In this document: positions 44,556 through 53,139 of the stretch, in pieces
How positions within the stretch are numbered: position 1 is the stretch's first letter
Layout: the number at the start of each line of letters is the position of its first letter
Assembly: GCF_024594815.1 (NCBI RefSeq)
Contig: NZ_JANJOU010000020.1
Coordinates: 1-64,000, forward strand
Direction of reading: 5' to 3'
Length of the DNA: 64,000 nucleotides
DNA from: Roseomonas populi
Lineage (GTDB): Bacteria; Pseudomonadota; Alphaproteobacteria; Acetobacterales; Acetobacteraceae
Made by a program: the position numbers and the translations under genes
Notes under the pieces: model-generated
Databases searched by the model: none
The model's input: only the letters and a program-made list of their open reading frames with translations
What the model was told of the DNA's origin: nothing

Positions 44556-45740
44556 TCAGGCAGGATCCCGGACCGGGCCGCGGGCCCCGCGCCACGCAGC
44601 GATCCAGGCCGGCAGGGCTGCGGCCGGTAGCGGCCGCCCCACGGCGTAGCCCTGGGCGCGATCCACCCCGGCCATGGCCACGGCGTGCCACAGCGCCGGG
44701 CTTGAGATCCCCTCGGCCGTCACCAGCATGCCGCGCCCGTGCGCCAGGGCCACCAGCCGCTCCATCTCCGCCCGCGACCGCCGGCTGCGGGCCGCGTCGG
44801 AGACAAGGAAACGGTCCAGCTTGATGCCGGTGAAGGGAAGGCGCAGCAGCTCGTCCCGCCGCTCCTCCAGGCTCATGTCGTCCACCCAGAGTGGGTGGCC
44901 CGCGCCCCGCAGCCGCAGCACGGCCCGGCGCAGCAGCGGCAGGTCGTGTACCGGGGTCGTTTCCGTCAGCTCGATCCCCAGCATGGCTGGCCGCAGCCGG
45001 CACTCCCGGCAGAGGCGGCCGAGCCAGGGCACGGTGTCCGGGCGCTGCAGCACCTCCAGCGGCAGGTTGATGGAGATGGGCAGGGCCAGACGCGGCCGCA
45101 GCGCCACCAGTTCCTGCGTCGCCATGCGCCCCACGGCTCGGGCCACGGCCAGGGCCAGCCCGTGGCGCTCCGCCATGGGAATGAAGGCATCCGGCCCCAG
45201 CGGGATAGCGCGCCGCCCGTCCGGCCGCAGCCAGCGGACCAGCCCTTCCAGCCCCACGGGGCGGCGGTCGGAAATCCGGACGATCGGCTGGTAGCGCATG
45301 GCCACCTCGCCCTCCGCCAGGCCACGCCGCAGCGCCGCTACCTCGTCCGCCTCGCTCGGGTCCGGCCGGCCGGTGATCCGCCGAAGGGCGGCGAGCAGCG
45401 CGCCCGGATTCCCGGCCAGGGCAGCATCGAGGACGAGGACGCGGGTCGGGCTGAAGGGATCCTGCGCCGCCGCGTGCAGCGCGCCCCAGCCCCGTTCCTC
45501 GGGCTGCGGCTCGCAGAGAAGGCCCAGCGGAGGCCGGCCGGGCCCGACGAGCCGCGCCGTCGCCTCCTCCGGCGCCACCGGCCGGACCGGCGATGCCCCG
45601 ATGCGAAGCAGCGCCTCCTGGACCTGGGCGATCAGGGCGGGGTTCCGCAGAACGGCGAGAAGCTCTCCCTCAGCACCGGCCCGTGCCGCCTTCCCTGTGG
45701 GCAGAGGGGCGTTCTCTCCATGGGATGCTTCAAAAGGCAC
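44556..45740 (-). CDS. EAL-domain protein (divergent c-di-GMP phosphodiesterase)
   Basis: A 394-residue soluble protein. A receiver-like or PAS-like N-terminal region of about 140 residues lacks clear motifs. The EAL domain shows 'GLEGLVRWLRPDG' (E-G-L for E-A-L), 'ISINLPLEVLQRPD', 'LGIELTETTP', 'WVDDMSLEER', 'IKLDRF', 'AEGISSPAL' and 'QGYAVGRPLPA'. Metal-binding acidic residues are mostly kept, but loop 6 (normally DDFGTG) is changed to DDMSLE. Activity against c-di-GMP is therefore uncertain. Confidence 0.85.
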   Translation of the reverse strand: MPFEASHGENAPLPTGKAARAGAEGELLAVLRNPALIAQVQEALLRIGASPVRPVAPEEATARLVGPGRPPLGLLCEPQPEERGWGALHAAAQDPFSPTRVLVLDAALAGNPGALLAALRRITGRPDPSEADEVAALRRGLAEGEVAMRYQPIVRISDRRPVGLEGLVRWLRPDGRRAIPLGPDAFIPMAERHGLALAVARAVGRMATQELVALRPRLALPISINLPLEVLQRPDTVPWLGRLCRECRLRPAMLGIELTETTPVHDLPLLRRAVLRLRGAGHPLWVDDMSLEERRDELLRLPFTGIKLDRFLVSDAARSRRSRAEMERLVALAHGRGMLVTAEGISSPALWHAVAMAGVDRAQGYAVGRPLPAAALPAWIAAWRGARGPVRDPA

Positions 45741-45858
45741 CGCTTCGACCTACCACCTCCGCGTGAAGAAACCATAACGTCCACACGCGGGTGATGCCTA
45801 CTCCCCGGAGGTCACGGCTGCGGGAAACAATCGGGCGAAGGGTGCCCGATGCCCCATT

Positions 45859-46827
45859 TCAGCCCCCGCTGACCTGCCAGGGTGAGGTTTCCCAGCGGCT
45901 CCGCAACTCCACGAGTTCCTGGGACACCAGCTTGCCCCAGGCCTGGCCATCCAGGAACTGCGGAAGGATGCCCCGCGATTCGGCCTGGGCAAGAAATTCC
46001 GGATCGGCTGCGGCGGTGCGGAGGGCGCGCACGACCCGGGCGGCGGCCTCGGGCGCGATCCGGGCCGGTGCCGCAATCCCACGGCGGAGCGCGCCCTCCA
46101 CGGGCAGCCCTTCCTCGCGCAGCGTCGGCACCTCCGGGAATTGCGGGTGCCGCGCCGGGGCAGCCATGGCGAGGAGGGAGAGCTTCTCCTCCCGCACCGC
46201 CACCAGCGCCTCCGGCACCGTCACCAGTGCCGCCGCGACATTGCCCGCCATGGCCGCCTGCCGGGCGGCGGCGGCGGAGGGGAAATGGAGCTGCTCCATC
46301 GGCAGCGAGGTGGCGAGATCCGCGGCCGCGATGGCGGAGGCGCTGGTGGGCGGCGGCAGGCCCAGGGGGCGGCCATCCGGCCGGCTCCGCAGCGCCTCCA
46401 ACTCCATCCCAGGCGGGGCGACGAGGGCAACCGGCTCCTCCGTCACGGCGCCGAGGAGGAGGATGCGGTCCAGAAGCGCCGTCGCGTTCCGCTCCACCGC
46501 GCGCGCGAGAAGGATGGGTGTCATGGCATAGGCCAGCACGGATCCATCGCCCGGCGCGTCCGCGAGGTCGCGCATCACCGCCAGGCCACCCTCGCCGACC
46601 CGGTTCACGACCTGGACTTGCACCAGCTTCAGGTGGCGCTCCAGGAAGGGCGCGAAGCCGCGGACCCAGAGGTCCGTGGAACTGCCGCCCGCGGCGCCGA
46701 CGAGCAGCGTGAGGCTCTTCGGCCGCGGCGTGGGCGGCACATAGGGCGCGGCATTCTGTGCCCGCGCGCCGCCGGCCCCTGTTGCCAGCAGGGCGGAGGT
46801 GCCGAGGAGCGCGCGCCGCGTGGTCAT
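45859..46827 (-). CDS. Bug/TctC-type periplasmic substrate-binding protein
   Basis: A 322-residue receptor of the tripartite tricarboxylate transporter family. Twin-Arg-like signal (MTTRRALLGTSALLATG) and Bug-type phrases 'LLVGAAGGSSTDLWVRGFAPFLERHL', 'VVNRVGEGGLAVMRDLADAP' and 'VPTLREEGLPVEGALRRGIAAPA'. No TctA/TctB membrane genes are nearby, the usual state of orphan Bug receptors. Its ATG overlaps the secF stop (ATGA), an odd pairing. Confidence 0.88.
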   Translation of the reverse strand: MTTRRALLGTSALLATGAGGARAQNAAPYVPPTPRPKSLTLLVGAAGGSSTDLWVRGFAPFLERHLKLVQVQVVNRVGEGGLAVMRDLADAPGDGSVLAYAMTPILLARAVERNATALLDRILLLGAVTEEPVALVAPPGMELEALRSRPDGRPLGLPPPTSASAIAAADLATSLPMEQLHFPSAAAARQAAMAGNVAAALVTVPEALVAVREEKLSLLAMAAPARHPQFPEVPTLREEGLPVEGALRRGIAAPARIAPEAAARVVRALRTAAADPEFLAQAESRGILPQFLDGQAWGKLVSQELVELRSRWETSPWQVSGG

Positions 46828-47834
46828 CCCCGCGGTCCGGCCACGCCCTGGGCCGCACCCCGGGCCTTGGCACCGGCGGGCACGCCCGGAGCCGCGACCT
46901 TCGGCGCCTCGGTGCCCCGCCGCAGCCGGTTCTCGCCGAGGAAGAGGAGGATCGGCGCTGCGATGAAAATGGAGGAGGAGGCGGAGACGACGATGCCGAA
47001 GAGCATGGTCCAGGCGAAGCCCGCCAGCGTGTCGCCGCCGAAGAGGGCCAGCGGCAGCGCCGAGAGGAACAGCGTCATGGAGGTGCCGAGGGTGCGGTTC
47101 AGCGTCTCGTTGATCGAGCGGTCGATCAGCTCCCGCAGCGGCATCGTCTTGAACTTGCGCAGGTTCTCCCGCATCCGGTCATAGACCACGACCTTGTCGT
47201 TGGCCGAGAAGCCGATGATCGTCAGGATCGCCGCGATCGTCGTCAGGTTGAACTCGATCCGGGTGACGGCGAGAAAGCCCACCACCTTCGTCGTGTCCAG
47301 GATCAGCGTCGCGATCGCGCCGACCGCGAACTGCCACTCGAAGCGGAACCAGATGTAGACCAGCATCGCGGCGAGAGAGATGCCCAGCGCGATCAGCCCG
47401 CCCTGGAACAGCTCGTCCGAGACGCGGTTGCCCACCGCCTCCGTCCGCAGAATGCGCGTGCCGGGCGCCACGCTCTCCAGCGCCCCGCGCACGCGGGAGA
47501 CGGCCTGCTGCGTCGCCGCTTCCTCGCCCTGCACGGGCAGGCGGATGAGCACGGTGGATTCATCGCCGAACTGCTGCAGCCCGACATCGCCAAGGTTGAG
47601 GGCGGAGGTCGCGGTCCGGAGCTGGCCGAGATCGGCCGGCCCGGGGGTCCGCGCCTCCATGATGATCCCGCCCTTGAAGTCGATCCCCTGCTCCAGGCCG
47701 GGATGGAAGGCGAGGATCACCGAGGCGGTGGACAGGATCGCGGAGACGATGAGCCCCGCGATCCGGCCCTTCATGAACTGGATCTTGGTGTTGTCCGGAA
47801 CCAGCCGGAAGAGGGGGCGGTAGAAGCCGAGCAT
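46824..47834 (-). CDS. secF: Protein translocase subunit SecF
   Basis: A 336-residue inner-membrane protein with six helices. 'GIDFKGGIIMEARTPGP' is the SecF D/F-G-G motif, and the late conserved part reads 'VVGFLAVTRIEFNLTTIAAILTIIGFSANDKVVVYDRMRENLR' followed by 'LNRTLGTSMTLFLSALPL'. With SecD it uses the proton gradient to finish protein export. It is 15 bases after secD. Confidence 0.95.
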   Translation of the reverse strand: MLGFYRPLFRLVPDNTKIQFMKGRIAGLIVSAILSTASVILAFHPGLEQGIDFKGGIIMEARTPGPADLGQLRTATSALNLGDVGLQQFGDESTVLIRLPVQGEEAATQQAVSRVRGALESVAPGTRILRTEAVGNRVSDELFQGGLIALGISLAAMLVYIWFRFEWQFAVGAIATLILDTTKVVGFLAVTRIEFNLTTIAAILTIIGFSANDKVVVYDRMRENLRKFKTMPLRELIDRSINETLNRTLGTSMTLFLSALPLALFGGDTLAGFAWTMLFGIVVSASSSIFIAAPILLFLGENRLRRGTEAPKVAAPGVPAGAKARGAAQGVAGPRG

Positions 47835-47849
47835 GTGCGTGTTCCCCTC

Positions 47850-49457
47850 TCAGACCGGCAGCTCGCGCGGGCGGCGCGCGCGATACCACCAGGAGACGAG
47901 CAGGCGGACGAGGGTGGTGGCGGTCCACATCTGCACCACGGTGCCGATGGCAACCGTGACGGCGAAGCCCTTCACCGGGCCGGAGCCGAAGGCATAGAGG
48001 CAGACCATGGCGATCAGGTTCGTCAGGTTGCTATCCATGATGGTGCCGGAAGCCTTGGTGAAGCCCAGTTCCAGCGCCTGGATCGGCGTGCGCCCGGCCT
48101 TAGTCTCCTCCCGGATGCGCTCGTTGATCAGGATGTTCGCATCCAGCGCCGTGCCCAGCGTCAGCACGATGCCGGCGATGCCCGGCAGCGTCAGCGTGGC
48201 CTGCAACAGGGAGAGCGCCGCCATCATCAGCATGATGTTGACCAGCAGCGCGACGTTGGCGAACCAGCCGAGCAGCCCGTAGGCGAAGCCCATGTAGAGG
48301 AAGACGAACAGCGCGCCGGCGAGCAGGGAGATCACGCCCGCCCGGATGGCGTCCGCGCCCAGCTCCGGCCCGACCGTCCGCTCCTCCACCACCGTCAGAG
48401 GGGCGGGCAGGGCGCCGGCGCGCAGCAGCACGGCCACGTCGTTCGCGGTGCGGGCATTGAAGCTGCCGCTGATCTGGCCGCTGCCGCCGATGATCGGCTC
48501 CCGGATGACCGGCGCGGTGATCACCTTGTCGTCCAGTACGATGGCGAAGGGGCGGCCCACATTCTGGCGCGTCACCTCCGCGAAGCGGCGGGTGCCGACG
48601 GAATCGAAGGTGAAGTTCACCACCCACTCCCCGTTGCGGCTGTCCTGGCCCGCACGGGCATCGGAGAGGTTGGCGCCGTCCACCTCCACGCGGCGGCGCA
48701 CGGCGTAGCGCTCGGGCTGCGTTCCCTGGCGCGTCTCGCCCTGGAGGAACTGCACGCCCGGGGGCGGCGCGCCGGTGCCGTTGGGATTGGCGTTCTCGTC
48801 CAGCAGGTGGAAGGTCATGCGGGCGGTGCGGCCCAGCAGGTCCTTGATCCGGTTGGGATCCTCCACTCCGGGGAGCTGGACGAGGATGCGGCTCTGCCCC
48901 TGGCGCGCGATCAGCGCCTCGGAGACGCCGGTCTCGTCGATGCGGCGGCGTACGATCTCGATGGACTGCTCCACCGCGCCGCCCGCGCGCGCCACCAGGG
49001 CGGCGTCGGACAGGGTGGCGGTCACGGTGCCGTCCGGGGCGGCCGTCACGGCGATGTCGGGTTCGGTCGCGCCGGTGGCGGAGCCGCGGACGGGGATGGG
49101 GTTCGCCAGCTCCCGGATTGCGGTGGCGGCCGCCTCGGCCTGGGCCGGATCGCGCACGCGGAAGGAGAGGCGGCGGTTGTTCGGGTCGCCGGCCAGGTTC
49201 ATGTAGCCGATATTCGCCGTGCGCAGCCGGGTCCGGGCGCCGTCCACCAGGCTCTCCACCCGCTCCCGCACCACCGCGTTCATGTCTACCTCCAGCAGGA
49301 GATAGGAGCCGCCGCGCAGGTCGAGCCCGAGGGAGATCTGCCGCGCCGCCCAGGAGGGCAGCGCCGAGCGAGGGACGAGATTCGGGACGCAGAGAAGCAG
49401 GCCCAGGGCGATGACGCCCAGGATCGCGGCGACCTTCCACCGCGCGAAATACAGCAT
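47850..49457 (-). CDS. secD: Protein translocase subunit SecD
   Basis: A 535-residue partner of SecF. The start 'MLYFARWKVAAILGVIALGLLLCVPNL' contains helix 1, then 'ISLGLDLRGGSYLLLEVDM' (the D1 motif), a large periplasmic P1 domain and the C-terminal helices with 'PGIAGIVLTLGTALDANILINERIREE' and 'GSGPVKGFAVTVAIGTVVQMWTA'. ATG 49457 is chosen over an upstream in-frame ATG at 49550. No yajC gene lies upstream, where it is often found. Confidence 0.95.
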   Translation of the reverse strand: MLYFARWKVAAILGVIALGLLLCVPNLVPRSALPSWAARQISLGLDLRGGSYLLLEVDMNAVVRERVESLVDGARTRLRTANIGYMNLAGDPNNRRLSFRVRDPAQAEAAATAIRELANPIPVRGSATGATEPDIAVTAAPDGTVTATLSDAALVARAGGAVEQSIEIVRRRIDETGVSEALIARQGQSRILVQLPGVEDPNRIKDLLGRTARMTFHLLDENANPNGTGAPPPGVQFLQGETRQGTQPERYAVRRRVEVDGANLSDARAGQDSRNGEWVVNFTFDSVGTRRFAEVTRQNVGRPFAIVLDDKVITAPVIREPIIGGSGQISGSFNARTANDVAVLLRAGALPAPLTVVEERTVGPELGADAIRAGVISLLAGALFVFLYMGFAYGLLGWFANVALLVNIMLMMAALSLLQATLTLPGIAGIVLTLGTALDANILINERIREETKAGRTPIQALELGFTKASGTIMDSNLTNLIAMVCLYAFGSGPVKGFAVTVAIGTVVQMWTATTLVRLLVSWWYRARRPRELPV

Positions 49458-49602
49458 GGCCTGTTCGGGCCCCCCGTGACTGCCGTGGTTAACCGGCGAT
49501 ATGGCCTGGAAATAGGGCCGGAAGATGCGGCCCGGCCGCCCCCGATGCAACCCTTGCGAGGTTTTGCTACAGCCCGCCGGGTTTCGAAGGGATTACGGCT
49601 CC

Positions 49603-50574
49603 ATGCGTCTTCGGTTGGGCATCCTGGGGGCCGGGCATTTCGGCCGGTTCCACGCGCTGAAGGCCGCGAAGGGCCCCCGGTTCGAGTTCATCGGCCTGCA
49701 CGACGCCGATCCGGCGCGCGCCGCCCTGGTGGCCGGGGAGGCCGGCTGCCCCGCCCTCTCGGCCGAGGCCGTGATCGCCGCCGCCGACGCCGTGATCGTC
49801 GCCGCCCCCACCGCCTTTCACCACGGCCTGGCCCGTGCGGCGCTTTCCGCGGGCAAGCATGTCCTGGTGGAGAAGCCCATCGCCGCCACGCTGGAACAGG
49901 CGGACGACCTCGTCTCCCTCGCCCGGGCGAAGGGGGTGGTGCTGCAGGTCGGGCAACTCGAGCGCTTCTCCGGCGGGATGCGGGCCCTGCGGGCCGAGGG
50001 CGGGCTGGCCGCCCGCGTGGGCCGCCCCCTCTACATGGAGGCGATCCGCATCGCCCCCTTCCGCCCCCGCAGCCTCGATGTCTCCGTGGTGCTGGACCTG
50101 ATGATCCACGACCTGGACCTGGCCCTGGCGCTGGCCGGCAGCCCGCTGGTGGGGGTGGACGCGGTGGGCTCCGCCATCGCTTCCCCCACCATCGACATCG
50201 CCAATGCCCGGCTGCGCTTCGGCAACGGGGCGGTGGCCACCATCACGGCCAGCCGTGTCTCCCTGCACATGGAGCGCCGCCTGCGCCTGTTCGGCGATGC
50301 CGGCTACCTGAACCTGGACCACCTGAAGCGGGAGATGTTCTGGGTGCGCAAGGGCGAGGGGGCCTCGCTGGAGCAGATCCCCGGGCACGGCCTGTCCCAG
50401 GCCACCTGGGCGGAGAGCGACAGCCTGGAAGCCGAGCACGCCAGCTTCGCCGCTGCCTGCCTGGATGGCGCCCCGATCGAGGCCGACGGCGCCGCCGGCC
50501 GCGCGGCGCTGGACGCGGCCCTGCGGGTGGAAGCGGCGGTGAAGGCCTCGCTGGAGGCGGCCGGGGCAGCCTAG
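49603..50574 (+). CDS. Gfo/Idh/MocA-family oxidoreductase
   Basis: A 323-residue NAD(P)-dependent dehydrogenase. The Rossmann start 'LGILGAGHFGRFHALKAA' and the family motif 'AGKHVLVEKPIA' are present, followed by the 'MIHDLDLALALAG' catalytic-site segment with the conserved H-D. Relatives act on sugars or nucleotide sugars; no neighbouring sugar gene narrows this. It is divergent from secD and its stop overlaps that of the CoA-transferase beta gene tail to tail. Confidence 0.9.
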   Translation: MRLRLGILGAGHFGRFHALKAAKGPRFEFIGLHDADPARAALVAGEAGCPALSAEAVIAAADAVIVAAPTAFHHGLARAALSAGKHVLVEKPIAATLEQADDLVSLARAKGVVLQVGQLERFSGGMRALRAEGGLAARVGRPLYMEAIRIAPFRPRSLDVSVVLDLMIHDLDLALALAGSPLVGVDAVGSAIASPTIDIANARLRFGNGAVATITASRVSLHMERRLRLFGDAGYLNLDHLKREMFWVRKGEGASLEQIPGHGLSQATWAESDSLEAEHASFAAACLDGAPIEADGAAGRAALDAALRVEAAVKASLEAAGAA

Positions 50575-51335
50575 GCCGCCGCCTTCCGCCCGAAGACCCG
50601 GGCGCAGAACTCCGGGTAGGTTTCCAGCATCTCCTCGCAGACCGGGCCGCGGAGAAGTGCCAGCTCCTCCGGCGTCGGGTCGGGGGTGGCGGGCACCACC
50701 TCCGGCGCGTCGAAGCCGAAGCCCGTCTGCTCCCGGATGCTCTCGGAGCTCTCTCCTGGGTGGACACTCTCCAGCGTGAACCTGGCCCGGTCCGGAGCGA
50801 AGAGGAACACGCAGCGCCCCGTCACCAGCGCCTGTGCCGTGCCGCGCCGGAATACCTCCGGCGGAGAGACACCGGGGGCGGAGACGTTGTCCACCTTCTC
50901 CACCAGCACGCGCGGGGAGTGCTCTTCTCGGAACAGGATGGTGCGCGGCGTCATCAGGTACATGAAGGCGCTGCCGAAGCTGCCGGGGAAGCGCACCCCC
51001 TGGCCGGGCCACTCGCCGGTTCCGATGAGGTTGATGTTCGCCTGGCCATCGATCTGCCCGCCGCCGAGGAAGAACAGGTCGATCCGCCCCTGGCCGGTCA
51101 GGTCGAACAGCTCGCGCGACCCCTCCGTGAAGGGGTTGCCGCTGCGCTTGTGGAGCAGGGAGAGCCGCACGGGGTGCCCGGACTTCGCCACCAGCCAGCA
51201 CGCCGCGGCCGGGATGGGGGAGGCTGCCCCTACCGCGATGTGCCGGACCGGCGGTGCGCTCGGGTCGAGGATGAGGCGGGCGAGGGCGGCCGCCAGCCGC
51301 TCCTCCGGCTGAACCTGTGTGTCCGGAGCGCTCAT
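50571..51335 (-). CDS. CoA-transferase beta subunit
   Basis: A 254-residue family I CoA-transferase subunit of the glutaconate/IpdB-like group. 'DLFFLGGGQIDGQANINLIGTGEWPG', 'GSFGSAFMYLMTPRTILFREEHSPRVLVEKVDNVSAPG' match the family. In this group the catalytic Glu lies in the beta subunit; I cannot place it confidently. The start overlaps the alpha subunit stop (ATGA). Confidence 0.87.
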   Translation of the reverse strand: MSAPDTQVQPEERLAAALARLILDPSAPPVRHIAVGAASPIPAAACWLVAKSGHPVRLSLLHKRSGNPFTEGSRELFDLTGQGRIDLFFLGGGQIDGQANINLIGTGEWPGQGVRFPGSFGSAFMYLMTPRTILFREEHSPRVLVEKVDNVSAPGVSPPEVFRRGTAQALVTGRCVFLFAPDRARFTLESVHPGESSESIREQTGFGFDAPEVVPATPDPTPEELALLRGPVCEEMLETYPEFCARVFGRKAAA

Positions 51336-52159
51336 TCCGCGGCCACCCGCGCGGCGCGGCCGAAGACGTGCTCCTCCACCCAGGCCCGGAAGCCCTCCTC
51401 CGTCCTCGCGGCGCGGGCGTATCCGGCCACGTAGGCGGCGTCGAACCCGTACTCGTCCAGCAGGGCCACGGGATGGGCCCCGCGCTCCGCCACCGCGAAG
51501 GCCTCCACGTAGGTGGCGGAAATGGCACCGGGCGCCAGCCGCTCATCCTCCAGCATGTTGCCGGGCACCACCCGCTCCACCGTCACCAGCAGCTTGCGGG
51601 AGGCGTGGGCAAGGGTGGCGCATTCCCGCCGCCGCCCCACCCAGACATTCCCTGCCTCATCCGCCATCACGGCATGAATGGCGGCGACGTCCGGGTGCAG
51701 GGCGGGCAGCAGCAGGATGGGGTCCGGGCGGTCGGAGAGCGGGTTCTGCACCACCCGCCAGTCCAGCCGGTGGGCGATGATGTCGCTGCCGATCACGCCC
51801 CGCAGCGGCATGAAGGGCACCCCCTTCTCCGCGGCCTGCAGCATCGTGTGGATGGCCGGGCAGGTCGCGTCCCGCACCGTGATCGCGCCGGCCTTCAGGG
51901 CAGCTGAGAAGCGCGGCGCGAACCCGGCTTCCCCAAGCGAGACGGCGCTCGTCTGCACCTCCGCCACGCAGCCCGCGCCGATCAGCAGGTCCGTCGCGAA
52001 GCCGGAGACGGGCACGCCCAGCAGCCGCAGCCCCTTCGCGCCCCGCCGCACCAGCGCTTTCGCCAGCGCCACGGAGGGCAGGGAATTGTCCGGCGGCAGG
52101 GCCAGAAGCGCGCCATCTGGCACGGTGGCGGCCAGGGCCTCCAGGCTCACTTGCGTCAT
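51332..52159 (-). CDS. CoA-transferase alpha subunit
   Basis: A 275-residue partner subunit. It has 'VPDGALLALPPDNSLPSVALAKALVRRGAKGLRLLGVP', 'RRECATLAHASRKLLVTVERVV' and 'YVEAFAVAERGAHPVALLDEYGFD', typical of GctA/IpdA-like proteins. ATG 52159 has GGAGGAACC upstream. It is divergent from the GNAT gene 53 bases away. The physiological acyl-CoA is not deducible. Confidence 0.87.
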   Translation of the reverse strand: MTQVSLEALAATVPDGALLALPPDNSLPSVALAKALVRRGAKGLRLLGVPVSGFATDLLIGAGCVAEVQTSAVSLGEAGFAPRFSAALKAGAITVRDATCPAIHTMLQAAEKGVPFMPLRGVIGSDIIAHRLDWRVVQNPLSDRPDPILLLPALHPDVAAIHAVMADEAGNVWVGRRRECATLAHASRKLLVTVERVVPGNMLEDERLAPGAISATYVEAFAVAERGAHPVALLDEYGFDAAYVAGYARAARTEEGFRAWVEEHVFGRAARVAAE

Positions 52160-52212
52160 CGCGGTTCCTCCGGGCACGAAGCTAGGACGCACCGGGGGGA
52201 AAGGGGAGGGGG

Positions 52213-52737
52213 ATGAGGGCGGCGCGGCGCGTGATCCTACGCGACTGGCAGGAGGAGGACCGGGCGGCCTTCGCCGCGATGAATGCCGACCCGGCCGTGA
52301 TGCGGCACTTTCCCGCCACCCTGTCCCGCGGGGAATCGGACGCGTTCCTGGACCGGCTGGTCGCCCACAGGGCCGCCCATGGATTCACGTTCTGGGCGGT
52401 GGAGGCGGAGGGCGAACTGGCCGGGCTCTGCGGCCTGCTGCGGGTGGGTTTCGATGCGCCTTTCACCCCTGCCGTCGAGATCGGGTGGCGCTTCCGCACC
52501 GCCTTCCAGGGACGAGGCATGGCGACCGAGGCCGCCCACCTTGCCCTGTCCCGCGGCTTCGGCCCGCTGGGGCTGGAGCGGATCGTCAGCTTTACGGCGC
52601 CTGCCAACGAGCGTTCCTGGCGGTTGATGGAGCGGCTGGGCATGCGCCGGGGCGGCTACTTCGGCCATCCCCGGCTAGCGGCGGGGCACCCGCTCCACCG
52701 CCATGTCTGGTACGCGCTGGACCGCCCGGCGGGCTGA
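52213..52737 (+). CDS. GNAT-family N-acetyltransferase (RimJ/RimL-like)
   Basis: A 174-residue acetyltransferase of the Acetyltransf_3 type. 'RVILRDWQEEDRAAFAAMNADPAVMRHFP' is the usual start, 'IGWRFRTAFQGRGMATEAAHLAL' the acetyl-CoA pyrophosphate loop, and 'RIVSFTAPANERSWRLMERLGMR' motif B. It probably acetylates a protein N-terminus or a small amine. GGGGAGGGGG precedes the ATG. Confidence 0.9.
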   Translation: MRAARRVILRDWQEEDRAAFAAMNADPAVMRHFPATLSRGESDAFLDRLVAHRAAHGFTFWAVEAEGELAGLCGLLRVGFDAPFTPAVEIGWRFRTAFQGRGMATEAAHLALSRGFGPLGLERIVSFTAPANERSWRLMERLGMRRGGYFGHPRLAAGHPLHRHVWYALDRPAG

Positions 52738-52743
52738 GGGCGT

Positions 52744-53043
52744 TCAGCCCAGCTTCCTGAGGTCCTCGAGCCGGATCGGTCCTTCCGCGCCGGAGAAGGT
52801 CAGCGGCGCGTCGCCGCCTCCGTCCTGCGACACCCCGGTGATCCGGCGGTCACCGCTGTCGTAGAGGGTGACCTTCCCGTCCTTCTCCACCGCCACGCGG
52901 CGCTTATCCGGGAAGGTGGCGTAGCGCGTCCCGTTTCCGCCGCCGCTGGAGCTGGGCTGGCCGAGGTCGCCGGGCCACCATGGCGCCTCCTCCTTCATCG
53001 GCTTCATCGGTTCCATGGGCTTCATGGGTTCCATCGGCTTCAT
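52744..53043 (-). CDS. Small protein with MKP/MEP tandem repeat N-terminus
   Basis: A 99-residue protein. The first 17 residues alternate Met-Lys-Pro and Met-Glu-Pro triplets, then a Gly/Ser-rich linker and a compact C-terminal part containing 'TRYATFPDKRRVAVEKDGKVTLYDSGDRRITGV' elements that look like three or four beta strands. ATG 53043 has AAGGAG seven bases upstream. No family recognised. Tail-to-tail with the GNAT gene. Confidence 0.7.
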   Translation of the reverse strand: MKPMEPMKPMEPMKPMKEEAPWWPGDLGQPSSSGGGNGTRYATFPDKRRVAVEKDGKVTLYDSGDRRITGVSQDGGGDAPLTFSGAEGPIRLEDLRKLG

Positions 53044-53139
53044 CCCGGGCTCTCCTTGGCGAGTGACCGGTAGGGAACGAGGACGGCCCGCGCCTGGCTT
53101 CGCCATGACAGGGAAATGCCGGTCTCGGCCGAACCGATC

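Noticed and set aside
46758-51434. A 1558-codon open frame on the plus strand across secDF and the CoA-transferase
   Set aside because: Antisense to secF, secD and others. The composition is Arg/His/Gln/Asp-biased with no domain, so it is a GC-skew artefact.
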